A stretch of 64,000 nucleotides of DNA from Sphingomonas sp. LM7 (GTDB lineage: Bacteria > Pseudomonadota > Alphaproteobacteria > Sphingomonadales > Sphingomonadaceae), in NCBI RefSeq assembly GCF_002002925.1, contig NZ_CP019511.1:2945001-3009000 (forward strand), written 5' to 3'. Position 1 is the stretch's first letter. Each line of letters starts with the position of its first letter. Of this stretch, positions 24,087-32,376 are shown piece after piece. The position numbers and the translations under genes were made by a program. The notes under the pieces were generated by a model that was not told where the DNA came from, searched no databases, and saw only the letters and a program-made list of their open reading frames with translations.

Positions 24087-24212
24087 TCCCTCTCCCCTGG
24101 TGGGAGAGAGAGCGAGTGGGAAGGGCGAGGGGGAGTGAGAGCCATCTCCCCCTCGCCCTTCCCACTCGCTCCGCAAGCAGGCCCCTTCCCTCTCCCACAA
24201 GGGGAGAGGGAA
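24087..24212. repeat. Long palindromic repeat element inside the fliQ-fliR gap
   Basis: A perfect 25-bp inverted repeat (24111-24135 with 24146-24170, 10-nt loop) is nested within a second, nearly perfect inverted repeat built of CCCTCTCCC / GGGAGAGGG blocks (about 24088-24108 and 24191-24211). The whole can fold into one long hairpin in the operon mRNA. The purine/pyrimidine-rich pattern resembles intergenic repeats seen in sphingomonad genomes (general knowledge, not checked). Confidence 0.85.
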
Positions 24213-24228
24213 GAAGAGACGGCGTCGA

Positions 24229-24498
24229 TCACTTCACCAGATCCGGAATGCGTTCGAAGATGCTCGTCGTGAAGTCGCCGAGCAGCCCGAGGATCATGCC
24301 GCCGAAGATCACCAGGCTCACCGCTACGACGATCAGTTTGGGCACGAAGCTCAACGTCTGTTCCTGGATCGACGTAGCGGCCTGGACCATGCCGAGGATG
24401 AGGCCCGCGAGCAAAGCCGGGATCAGGATCGGCGCCGAGGCGAGCGCGACGACCCACATCGCCTCGCGCGCGACAGTAAGGAAATAATCGGCGTCCAT
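24229..24498 (-). CDS. fliQ: Flagellar export gate protein FliQ
   Basis: Small two-helix membrane protein of the FliPQR gate. 89 aa, family-typical length, with the conserved QAATSIQEQTLSFVPK segment between two hydrophobic helices. Two nt after fliP; a 148-nt gap with the palindromic repeat separates it from fliR. Confidence 0.95.
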   Translation of the reverse strand: MDADYFLTVAREAMWVVALASAPILIPALLAGLILGMVQAATSIQEQTLSFVPKLIVVAVSLVIFGGMILGLLGDFTTSIFERIPDLVK

Positions 24499-24500
24499 CG

Positions 24501-25316
24501 CTAGGTCGCAAAGCTCGCGGCGAGGCTGCCCATCGTCAGCGCCCAGCCATCGACCAGCACGAACAGCAGCAGCTTGAACGGCAGCGAGATAATCGTCGGC
24601 GACATCATCATCATGCCGAGACTCATCAGCACGGTGGCGACGACGAGATCGATGACGATGAACGGCAAGAAGATCAGGAAGCCGATCTGGAACGCGGTCT
24701 TGAGCTCGCTGGTCACATAGGCGGGGAGCAGCACCGAGAAGGGCACATCGGCAGGACTGGCGAAGGGACCCGCCTGGGCCATGTCGGCGAACATCTTCAC
24801 GTCGCGGTTGCGGGTCTGCTTGATCATGAAGCCGTGAAGCGCCTTACCGGTGCCCTCGATCATCTGCGTCGCGCTGATCTGGCCGGCGGCATAGGGCTGG
24901 ATCGCGGTAGTGTTCGCCTGGTTGATTACCGGCGACATGATGAAGAAGCTGAGGAACAGCGACAGCCCGACCAGCACCTGGTTCGGCGGAGTCTGCTGGA
25001 GCCCCAGCGCCTGGCGCAGCACCGACAGCACGATGATGATCCGGGTAAAGCTGGTCATCATCAGCAGGATGCCCGGCAGCACCGTGAGCAGGCCCATGAT
25101 GATGAGGACCTGGAGCGACAGGCTGAGCGGCGCATCGCCGCCGCCAAGGTCACCGAGTGCGCGGTCCACCGCGTCGCCTACGCCGGGAACGGGTGCCGGC
25201 GTCGGCACTGCCTGGGCAAATGCCGGCGCGGCGAAGAGAATGAAAAAGGCAAGCAGCCCGACGAACAGTGCCGCGCGGCCGCCGATCGTGCGGGGTGCGA
25301 TGAGACCGGCGAACAT
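24501..25316 (-). CDS. fliP: Flagellar export gate protein FliP
   Basis: Core gate protein of the flagellar type III export apparatus. 271 aa with a signal-like N-terminal hydrophobic segment ending in APAFAQA, as in many FliP precursors, and family signatures MMTSFTRIIIVLSVLRQALG and LLPAYVTSELKTAFQIGF. Overlaps fliO by one base-pair step (ATGA type), indicating coupled translation. Confidence 0.96.
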   Translation of the reverse strand: MFAGLIAPRTIGGRAALFVGLLAFFILFAAPAFAQAVPTPAPVPGVGDAVDRALGDLGGGDAPLSLSLQVLIIMGLLTVLPGILLMMTSFTRIIIVLSVLRQALGLQQTPPNQVLVGLSLFLSFFIMSPVINQANTTAIQPYAAGQISATQMIEGTGKALHGFMIKQTRNRDVKMFADMAQAGPFASPADVPFSVLLPAYVTSELKTAFQIGFLIFLPFIVIDLVVATVLMSLGMMMMSPTIISLPFKLLLFVLVDGWALTMGSLAASFAT

Positions 25317-25570
25317 CAGCCCGCGGCCTTATCGACCAGCGTGACTCCGCTACGGCTGACCGAGACGAGCAATTTCTGCCCCTCGAACTCGACCACGGCC
25401 AAGCGGAGGCCCGGCGCGAGCATCATCGTTTCCTTGACCTGCACCATCCGCGTGCCCTGATTCTTCGGCAACCGCGCCTCGAGCTTGCGCCAGGCGTAAA
25501 GGCAGCCGATCAGCAGCCCGCAGACCAGCGGCAGCAGGATCACCAGCTTGAGGATGTAGGACCACATCAT
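25316..25570 (-). CDS. fliO: Flagellar biosynthesis protein FliO
   Basis: Short single-pass membrane protein that helps assemble FliP. 84 aa: N-terminal helix (YILKLVILLPLVCGLLIGC), then a basic linker and a small beta domain with VKETMMLAPGLRLAVVEFEG. Start ATG 25570 overlaps the fliN stop (ATGA). Poorly conserved family; the call leans on position between fliN and fliP. Confidence 0.85.
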   Translation of the reverse strand: MMWSYILKLVILLPLVCGLLIGCLYAWRKLEARLPKNQGTRMVQVKETMMLAPGLRLAVVEFEGQKLLVSVSRSGVTLVDKAAG

Positions 25571-25866
25571 GCGCGTGCGGTCCGCTTCTCCGGGCTCACC
25601 AACTCGGTCATCCGCACGCCGAACTTCTCGCCGACGGTGACGACTTCGCCGCGGCCGATCAGCGTGCCGTTGACGAAGATGTCGAGCAGCTCGTTGGCGT
25701 CGCGGTCGAGCTCGATGACGCTTTCCTCGCCGAGCGCGAGCAATTCGCGCAGCGACAGCGACGTCGAACCGATCTCGACGGTGAGCTTGACGTCGACGTC
25801 CTGGAGCAACCGGAAATTGGTCGCCAGGGCGGTGTCGACCGCAAATCCGCCGGTCATGTCGTTCAT
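25567..25866 (-). CDS. fliN: Flagellar switch protein FliN
   Basis: C-ring protein with a SpoA domain. 99 aa from MNDMTGGFAV; DVDVKLTVEIGSTSLSLREL and IVE-like VNGTLIGRGEVVTVGEKFGVRMTEL are typical. Start overlaps the fliM stop (ATGA). It forms the rotor switch with FliM and FliG. Confidence 0.94.
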   Translation of the reverse strand: MNDMTGGFAVDTALATNFRLLQDVDVKLTVEIGSTSLSLRELLALGEESVIELDRDANELLDIFVNGTLIGRGEVVTVGEKFGVRMTELVSPEKRTARA

Positions 25867-26810
25867 CGGAAGTCCTCTTCGCTGAGCGGTTCGAGTTGGG
25901 TGAGCCGAACGGCCGCGCGGCCGTTGGCTGTGCCGACAAGGCCGGTGCCCAGACGGCGCGACGCCACCATCACCGGAACCTCGGGGCCGAAATCGATCGG
26001 GATGACGTCGCCGGCCTGCAGTTCGAGCAGGCGACCGAGCGACACCACGGGCTCGGCGAGCACCGAACGGATCGGAAATTTGACGCCCATCACCACGCGA
26101 GTGAGGCCGCTGCGCCATTCGGGCTCGACTTCGGCAGGGACGCCATGGACCTTGACCGCGAGCGCGGCGCCGTGCGGCTTGAGCGCCGCGACGGGATAGA
26201 GAATATCGACGAATGCCGGCTTGCGATCACCCAGCGCGATGCCGAATCGGGTGACGATGACGGGATCGTCGCCGGAGAATTCGGGGAGCGTGCCAAGGCT
26301 ACCGCCTTCGATCGCGCGGAATGCGACGCGAGTCAGCGGCTCCCAGGCAGCTTCAAGCGGTGCGGCGAGCGCAGTGGCGAGGCGAACCGCCAGCGTCTCC
26401 GCAGCGGGGGTGAATTCGCTCGGCAGCGGGTTCGGCGCTTCGCCGTCGCCACCGAAGAATGCGTCGAGCATCGCGAGCAGCTGCTTCGCGTCGAGCACCA
26501 GCTGGACGCGCGCCTTGGCATTGCCCATCGCCAGCGGCTGCCACGCCGTCAGGTCATGGCCGCGCTCGGTACGATAGTCGGCCCAGCGCTGCACCGCGAG
26601 CGGCTCGGCCCAGGTGCGCAGGTCGGCGCGGCAGATCCCGTCGAACACCGGCTTCAAAGACTTGGCCAGCCGCGCGCACAGATGCTGCAGTGTGACGAGG
26701 TCGCCGAAAGGATTCAGGTTCGCCGTCCCAAGCGCCGGCGAGTGTTCCGCGCTGGCCCGGGGGCGTTCCCGCCGTTCGGTCGTGCCGAGTTCTGAAGGGG
26801 CGTTAACCAT
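25863..26810 (-). CDS. fliM: Flagellar switch protein FliM
   Basis: Middle C-ring protein linking FliG to FliN. 315 aa with NPFGDLVTLQHLC near residue 33 and a C-terminal SpoA domain (VSLGRLLELQAGDVIPIDF, then VMVASRRLGTGLVGTANGRAAVRL). The first 30 residues (MVNAPSELGTTERRERPRAS) lack the LSQxEIDALL motif that binds phospho-CheY in most FliM proteins. No better start is visible upstream (fliL stop is 6 nt away). Confidence 0.9.
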   Translation of the reverse strand: MVNAPSELGTTERRERPRASAEHSPALGTANLNPFGDLVTLQHLCARLAKSLKPVFDGICRADLRTWAEPLAVQRWADYRTERGHDLTAWQPLAMGNAKARVQLVLDAKQLLAMLDAFFGGDGEAPNPLPSEFTPAAETLAVRLATALAAPLEAAWEPLTRVAFRAIEGGSLGTLPEFSGDDPVIVTRFGIALGDRKPAFVDILYPVAALKPHGAALAVKVHGVPAEVEPEWRSGLTRVVMGVKFPIRSVLAEPVVSLGRLLELQAGDVIPIDFGPEVPVMVASRRLGTGLVGTANGRAAVRLTQLEPLSEEDFR

Positions 26811-26816
26811 GCCCGC

Positions 26817-27443
26817 TCACTGAACGATGAAATTGGTAAAGTAGACGTTACTTACGCCCCCGAAACCTTCCTTTTCCTTCAAAACCGCGTTGATTGCCTT
26901 TGCCAGCCGGTCCTGGATGCGGCGCTTGCCGTCTGCGGTGAAGACTTCTTCCTCATTGGTTTCGCCCAGCGCCATCAGCACCTGCGAGCGAATCGCGATC
27001 TCATGGGTCTTGATGTTTTCGAGGACGCGCTCGTCATAGGGCGTCGAGACGGCGATGCCGACCTGGATGAAATGGACGCTGTCCTGAAGGTTGGAGGTGA
27101 ACTCCTTTTCGAGCGGATAATAGCTGGAGGCATATTTGTCGCCCCCTTCGCCCTTGGGCGTCGGCTTGCCATGGCCCCCCTCGGCCCCTCCTTCTTCGCT
27201 ATGCCCTTCGCCGCTGCCTTCACCCTTGAGCGCGGCGCGCTTCTCTTCGCCCTTCGGCAGAAGCTTGGGTTCGTCGGATTCGGCTTCGCTCGGCTTCACG
27301 CTGAACCAGCCCGCCTGCATGCCATATACCGCGGCGCCGCCGCCGGTACCCAGCAGCACGATCGGGAAGCCCAGCAGGAGCATCAGTTTCTTGCCCTTCC
27401 CCTTGGGGGCGGGCGCAGCGTTTGCGTCGGTCTTGTCGGCCAT
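26817..27443 (-). CDS. fliL: Flagellar basal-body-associated protein FliL
   Basis: Single-pass inner membrane protein that supports the stators. 208 aa: Lys-rich N-terminus, one membrane helix (LMLLLGFPIVLLGTGGGAAV), an unusual Gly/Glu/Lys-rich linker (about residues 60-100, repeated GEG/EGG), and the FliL periplasmic domain (YYPLEKEFTSNLQDS ... IKTHEIAIRSQVLMAL). Confidence 0.92.
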   Translation of the reverse strand: MADKTDANAAPAPKGKGKKLMLLLGFPIVLLGTGGGAAVYGMQAGWFSVKPSEAESDEPKLLPKGEEKRAALKGEGSGEGHSEEGGAEGGHGKPTPKGEGGDKYASSYYPLEKEFTSNLQDSVHFIQVGIAVSTPYDERVLENIKTHEIAIRSQVLMALGETNEEEVFTADGKRRIQDRLAKAINAVLKEKEGFGGVSNVYFTNFIVQ

Positions 27444-27460
27444 GATGGTCTCCGTTGATC

Positions 27461-28867
27461 TCAGGCGATGCGGTCGTCAGTGCTGCCGCCGGTCGATTCC
27501 GGGGAGGCGGCACGCGGTTTGAGCGACTGCGGCTGGCTGGGCTGTTCGCGGCTGTCGCGGTTCGCCCCCTGGCCGGCGGTGCCGCTCTCGAAGCTGGTCT
27601 GTCCGAGTTTGAGCCCGCGCGCTTCGGCCAGTTCGCTCAGCCGCGGCTGGGCGTCGGCGATCAGCTGGCGCGCGGCCTGCGTCTCGGTGGTGAAATGGAC
27701 ATGGACATGCTCGCCCTCCTGGCGGATCGACACATCGACCTTGCCAAGCGCCTCAGGCGCGAGGCTGATTCGGGTCTCACGCACTGGCGAGGCGTCGCGC
27801 ATCGCCTCGATATGCTCGACCATCTGGCCCATCCATTCCTGGCGCCGCATGTCGAGCGCGCCCTGCTCGACGTTGGCGGACGCGGCGACGACATGCGCGC
27901 GCAGCGCCTCCGGCGCCGAGGGTGCCACTGTGACGCCCGCGAGATCGGCCGCGGTCGTCGTCCGGCGCTGCCCGCGTGGCATGTCGAGTGCAGTGGCGAA
28001 GACGGTGGCTGCCAGCGACGGCCCGGACGGTTCGGTCGCCAGCGGCGCTTGGAACACCGGCGGGGCGGTGTGTACCGGAGCGGTCGGAGCAGCGACCTGC
28101 GCGAGCCCTGACGATGCGCGTACCGAGGCAGCCGTGGCGTCGATCCTCCGGGTGGTGGTCCCGGTCCGCTGGATGGAGCCCTCGGCCGGCCGGGCCTGCT
28201 GCACGATCGGCTGGAGCAATGCGGAAACCGGTTTGCTGGGAGCTCCGCCCTGGACCGGTGGCGCAGTCGTCTTGGAGAGGTGCAGTTCAGTGGGAACAAC
28301 CGGCTCGGCAAGAGATGGCTCGACTGCCGGCACCATGATGCCGGGCGCGCCTTCGTCGAGTGGCGCAGTTAGAACCGGCCCCGCCACTTCGAATGGCTTC
28401 GCGGGCGAACCCTCCGTCTCCGCAGCGACGGGTGCGGGCACTTCCACGGGGCCGCCTTGCTGCAGTGGAGTCGGCAGCAAGGACGCATCAGTCTCCGAGA
28501 GTCGTCCGGCGACTGCAATGCGAGGCTTGGACGCTTCGATGGCCAGACCCGGCGCGGGTGTCGCTACGGTGATCGGCGCAGTGGCAAACCATGCGAACGC
28601 GATGTCCGGCCCGTCTTCGCGGTCATTCTTGTCTTCGGCTTCGGCTTCCTCCCCCGTTTCCGACGCGACGACCGGCAGATCCTTGCCGGGCTCGGCAAGT
28701 GCCTGCCGCCCTGGCAGCAGCACTTCACCGCCCGGCACCGCAGGCGCGCGCGGCAGGGCGAGCGCGCCCAGCGCGACCGCGAAGCCGCTGGTGCTCCCCG
28801 ATGCGAGCAGCGCCGGACGCACCGGTCCGGGCACTGTCCCAGGAAGAAGTGTCGAAAGCTGAATCAA
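27461..28867 (-). CDS. fliK: Flagellar hook-length control protein FliK
   Basis: Molecular ruler that sets hook length and triggers the FlhB switch. 468 aa, Pro/Ala/Val-rich for the first 330 residues, then a C-terminal Flg_hook domain (SLAPEALGKVDVSIRQEG ... QLIADAQPRLSELAEARGLKL). First gene of the fliKLMNOPQR-flhB run, with a sigma-54 promoter about 40 bp upstream. Confidence 0.9.
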   Translation of the reverse strand: MIQLSTLLPGTVPGPVRPALLASGSTSGFAVALGALALPRAPAVPGGEVLLPGRQALAEPGKDLPVVASETGEEAEAEDKNDREDGPDIAFAWFATAPITVATPAPGLAIEASKPRIAVAGRLSETDASLLPTPLQQGGPVEVPAPVAAETEGSPAKPFEVAGPVLTAPLDEGAPGIMVPAVEPSLAEPVVPTELHLSKTTAPPVQGGAPSKPVSALLQPIVQQARPAEGSIQRTGTTTRRIDATAASVRASSGLAQVAAPTAPVHTAPPVFQAPLATEPSGPSLAATVFATALDMPRGQRRTTTAADLAGVTVAPSAPEALRAHVVAASANVEQGALDMRRQEWMGQMVEHIEAMRDASPVRETRISLAPEALGKVDVSIRQEGEHVHVHFTTETQAARQLIADAQPRLSELAEARGLKLGQTSFESGTAGQGANRDSREQPSQPQSLKPRAASPESTGGSTDDRIA

Positions 28868-28904
28868 GAGACTAAGACCCCGGTCGCGAACAATCAGGGG
28901 GTAT

Positions 28905-29333
28905 TCAGCAAATATCGTGCCGTTTTTTCGCAGTGGCCGGCAGCGTCTCGAGTTCGCGTAGTGCCTTAAGCGCGGCCTTGGCGTCCTCGCGCTCGATCAG
29001 CTTCTCGATCGCGCTCTGGTCGCGGCGCGCTTCCTTGGTTGCGGCGCGCGCCGATGCGAGGCCCTGATGCGCAACGACGACGCGGCGCTCGGCAGCGTGC
29101 GCCGACTGATGTAGGCGATCGCGATAATGCGCGGCGGCGATCAGCGACGTCGCGAAGGTGGGTGCAGGCGCAGCAGTGGGCGCGACATTGGCGGCGAGGG
29201 CGGCGATGCGCTCGCGCAGCGATTCTTCCTGATTGAGCTTGGTGCGCGCATGGACTTCTGCCGCGCGAACCTGATCGAGCTGAAGCGTGCGGACACGCAG
29301 AAGCCGTTCGAGCTTCTTCGCCGTCCTAGGCAT
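28905..29333 (-). CDS. fliJ: Flagellar export protein FliJ
   Basis: Coiled-coil chaperone/escort of the export ATPase. 142 aa, almost wholly helical and rich in Ala, Arg and Glu (LERLLRVRTLQLDQVRAAEV; KEARRDQSAIEKLIERED). Overlaps the fliI end by 8 nt. Sequence of FliJ is weakly conserved; position after fliI supports the name. Confidence 0.85.
   Translation of the reverse strand: MPRTAKKLERLLRVRTLQLDQVRAAEVHARTKLNQEESLRERIAALAANVAPTAAPAPTFATSLIAAAHYRDRLHQSAHAAERRVVVAHQGLASARAATKEARRDQSAIEKLIEREDAKAALKALRELETLPATAKKRHDIC
28907..28922 (-). promoter_or_regulatory. Sigma-54 promoter upstream of fliK
   Basis: On the minus strand the sequence reads CGGCAC-GATAT-TTGCT, matching TGGCAC-N5-TTGC except for the first base, with correct spacing. 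It overlaps the end of fliJ; transcription would start near 28896, about 29 nt before the fliK ATG. It would give the fliK-flhB genes their own FlbD-dependent promoter. Confidence 0.75.
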
Positions 29334-30654
29334 CGCCGAACACGCCGGTCAACTCGGCGACGGCGTCGGGCAAGGTCACGATTTCGTCCGAGCCCTGGCG
29401 GATATATTCCATCACGGCCGGGTGGCAAGCAATCGCGGCGTCGATCTCGGGATCGGCACCGGGGCGATAGGCGCCCATCAGCACGAGATCGCGATTTTCC
29501 TCATAGGTCGCCAGGTGCCGTCGCAGCACGCGCGCGGCGTGGATGTGGTCCTTCGCTGCAATGTCGGTCATCACGCGGCTTACCGACGGGCCGAGATCGA
29601 TCGCTGGATAAACGCCGCGTTCGGCGAGCGCACGGCTGAGCACGATATGACCGTCGAGGATCGAGCGTGCCGAGTCGACGACCGGATCATTGCCGTCATC
29701 GCCATCGGCGAGCACGGTGTAGATCGCAGTGATCGAGCCACCCGACGAGACACAGGTGCCCGCGCGTTCGATCAGGCTGGGCAGCATCGCGATGGCGCTG
29801 GGCGGATAGCCACGCGCGCTGGCCGGTTCGCCGAGCGCCAAGCCGATCTCGCGGCCGGCATGCGCGACGCGCGTCAGCGAATCCATGATGAGCAGGACCT
29901 TCTTGCCCTCGGCCCGGAAGGATTCAGCGATTGCGGTGGCGCGCAACGCGCCGCGGATGCGGAGCACCGGCGAATGATTGGCCGGGACCGCCACCACCAC
30001 CGAGCGGGCGCGGGCGGCGCCGAATACCTTGGTCTCGAGGAAATCGGCGACTTCGCGCGAACGTTCGCCGATCAGCCCGACCACGACGACATCGGCCTGC
30101 GCGGCACGGACGATCATCCCGAGCAACACCGACTTGCCGACACCCGAACCAGCCATGATGCCGACGCGCTGGCCCTGGCCGATGGTGAGCAGCCCGTTGA
30201 TCGCGCGCACGCCGACATCCATCGGCTCGAGCACGCGGCCGCGATCGAGCGGCGACTGAAGCTTGCCGGCAAGCGGCCATTTGCCCGCGCCACGGATCGG
30301 GCCGAGCCCGTCGATCGGCTTGCCCGCGCCATCGACCACCCGGCCAAGCAAGGCGGCGCCGACTTCGGCTTCGCCCGGAGGACCGATCGGCCGTACCGGC
30401 GCATTGGGCAGCAATGCAGCGGGCCCGCCGAGATTCATCATCAGCGTGCGGCCGGCGCGGAATCCGATGACTTCGGCTTCGATGCGGCTGGTGCCGTCGC
30501 CGATCGCGCAGACCGTGCCGACGGGAAGCGAAAGACCCACCGCCTCCATCAGCAATCCATCATACGACGACAGCCGGCCGGAGACCTTGGCCCGCGGCGC
30601 GAAGTCGCGGCAGCCGAGACCGTCCAGATAATCGTCGGTGAACTTGTTCAGCAT
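29326..30654 (-). CDS. fliI: Flagellum-specific ATPase FliI
   Basis: F1-beta-like ATPase energising flagellar export. 442 aa with Walker A GSGVGKS, Walker B KVLLIMDSLTR and the RexGYPPS-type ARGYPPSAIAMLPSLIERAG segment. Start overlaps the fliH stop by 7 nt. Confidence 0.96.
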   Translation of the reverse strand: MLNKFTDDYLDGLGCRDFAPRAKVSGRLSSYDGLLMEAVGLSLPVGTVCAIGDGTSRIEAEVIGFRAGRTLMMNLGGPAALLPNAPVRPIGPPGEAEVGAALLGRVVDGAGKPIDGLGPIRGAGKWPLAGKLQSPLDRGRVLEPMDVGVRAINGLLTIGQGQRVGIMAGSGVGKSVLLGMIVRAAQADVVVVGLIGERSREVADFLETKVFGAARARSVVVAVPANHSPVLRIRGALRATAIAESFRAEGKKVLLIMDSLTRVAHAGREIGLALGEPASARGYPPSAIAMLPSLIERAGTCVSSGGSITAIYTVLADGDDGNDPVVDSARSILDGHIVLSRALAERGVYPAIDLGPSVSRVMTDIAAKDHIHAARVLRRHLATYEENRDLVLMGAYRPGADPEIDAAIACHPAVMEYIRQGSDEIVTLPDAVAELTGVFGDA

Positions 30655-31373
30655 GCGGGCGGGATCGGAACGCGATCAATGGCCAGCGCCAGCTGCTCCA
30701 GCCAGATTTCGGGACCATCCTCTACGATTGTTGAAGCGCTTTCGATGACGAAGCTGCCGCGCGTGACGTGCGGATCGCCGACCGGGAAGATCGTCGCCGG
30801 GAGCTTGCCCTGGACGAGCGGCACATCGTCGGGATGCAGGCGAAGCAGCGCCGATTCAGCGCCGTCGGCAAGCAGGTCGACGGCGGCGGAAATGCGAGCG
30901 GCGAGGATGTCGGGCGCGATGCCGGCATCGCCGATCATCCGCTGAACCAAGTGGAGCACAGTCTGGCGGAGGTGCCCGGCCATGCGCTCGCGATCGAAAT
31001 GCGCGCCGGCGGCGAGCGCCTGCGACACCTGATCGAGCAATGCGGCTTCTCTGGCGCGGGCCTCTTCGATCTCGGCCAGTGCGGCAGCGCGCCCCTCGGC
31101 GAAGCCTGCTTCATGCGCGGCAGCGATCGGATCGACGAACGGTGTCGGCGCGGCGGGCGCCTCGGCAGCGAACGGGTCCCAGCCTTCGGTGGGATTGACG
31201 CCGGGCTCGGCGGGCGAAAAGTGCCGCGGCGTGACCGGCGCGGGCTCCTGGAACGCGCGGCGCCCGATGCTGCCAACATCGGCGGCGGCAAAGGTCGCGC
31301 CGTCGAACGCGCGGTGGAGAACGTGCGCGGCCGCATGAATGCGGCCTGCAAAGCCGGGAGCGAACTCAGACAT
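30648..31373 (-). CDS. fliH: Flagellar assembly protein FliH
   Basis: Regulator that binds FliI and links it to the C-ring. 241 aa from MSEFAPGFAG; a central helical zone (AAAHEAGFAEGRAAALAEIEEARAREAALL, given here as positions about 90-125) is like the FliH stalk. In-frame GTG 31385 and ATG 31382 are alternative starts; 31373 has AGGGCGG upstream. Weak overall conservation; call supported by position between fliG and fliI. Confidence 0.85.
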   Translation of the reverse strand: MSEFAPGFAGRIHAAAHVLHRAFDGATFAAADVGSIGRRAFQEPAPVTPRHFSPAEPGVNPTEGWDPFAAEAPAAPTPFVDPIAAAHEAGFAEGRAAALAEIEEARAREAALLDQVSQALAAGAHFDRERMAGHLRQTVLHLVQRMIGDAGIAPDILAARISAAVDLLADGAESALLRLHPDDVPLVQGKLPATIFPVGDPHVTRGSFVIESASTIVEDGPEIWLEQLALAIDRVPIPPAC

Positions 31374-32376
31374 AGTCGTCATCACCGCCCTTGCCCGGCA
31401 TTTGCAGCGTGCCGTCCTTCACCAGACCGCGCGCGATCGAGATCATCACCTTCTGTGCGTCGAGCACATCGGCGAGCTTCATCGGTCCGCGCGCTTCCAT
31501 CTCGTCGCGGATGCCGTCGGCGGCACGGCTCGACATGCAGCCGAGGAAGCGGTTGCGGACATCCTCCTCGACGCCCTTCAAGGACTTGGTCAGCACATCG
31601 GCATCGACGCTGCGGATTAGCGTGGAGAGGTTCTTGTCGTCGAGCTCGAGCAGATTATCGAAGACGAACATTGCCTCCTCGATCGCCCTGGCGACTTCGC
31701 GGTCGATCTTGGCGAGCTTGGGCATGACGCGCTGCTCGGTGACCTTTCGCGCACCCGACAGGATCTTGGCCGCCTCGCGCGTGCCGCCCATCTGGAGCCC
31801 GACCGATTTTCGGGCGGTGGTTGCGTGGGTGGTGAGCATCAGTTTCAGCGTCTCGATCGCCTCCGGCGGGACGGGTCCGAGCTTGGCCACGCGGCGCAAA
31901 ATCTGCGGTTGCGCGTCCTGCGGCAGATGATCGAAGACCTGCGCGGCGATTTCGGGATCGAGCTGGGCGAGCAGCACCGCGGCGATCTGCGGATGCTCCT
32001 CGGCGATCATCGATGCGATCTCCTCGGGCTCGAACCATTGTAATTGCTCGAGCCGCGCCGTCGCTTCGGCCGGGACGATCCGCGCGAGCACGCTCTCGGC
32101 CCGCTCGGCGCCGAGCGCCTTGGTCATCATCCCCTCGACCTGCGGCCGGGGATCGAACACCACGCTGGAGCGCCCGCGCGCCTTGAACACGAAATCATCG
32201 AGCGCCTGATCGACTTCCGCCTCGCTGACATCGGCGACGGTGAACATCGCCCGGCCGAGCTCGCGGACTTCGTCGGGCTCGAGCTTCTGGAGGATGGCCG
32301 CAGCCTCCTCCTCGCCGACGAGCATCATCAGCACCGCGGCGCGTTCGACGCCATTGAAGCTGCGGACCATGTTCAT
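31366..32376 (-). CDS. fliG: Flagellar motor switch protein FliG
   Basis: Rotor protein that meets the stator for torque generation. 336 aa with three ARM-like domains; EHPQIAAVLLAQLDPEIAAQV (middle domain EHPQ motif) and the C-terminal torque helix with charged residues (LFVFDNLLELDDKNLSTLIRSVD-like region). Start overlaps fliF stop by 4 nt. Confidence 0.96.
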   Translation of the reverse strand: MNMVRSFNGVERAAVLMMLVGEEEAAAILQKLEPDEVRELGRAMFTVADVSEAEVDQALDDFVFKARGRSSVVFDPRPQVEGMMTKALGAERAESVLARIVPAEATARLEQLQWFEPEEIASMIAEEHPQIAAVLLAQLDPEIAAQVFDHLPQDAQPQILRRVAKLGPVPPEAIETLKLMLTTHATTARKSVGLQMGGTREAAKILSGARKVTEQRVMPKLAKIDREVARAIEEAMFVFDNLLELDDKNLSTLIRSVDADVLTKSLKGVEEDVRNRFLGCMSSRAADGIRDEMEARGPMKLADVLDAQKVMISIARGLVKDGTLQMPGKGGDDDYV

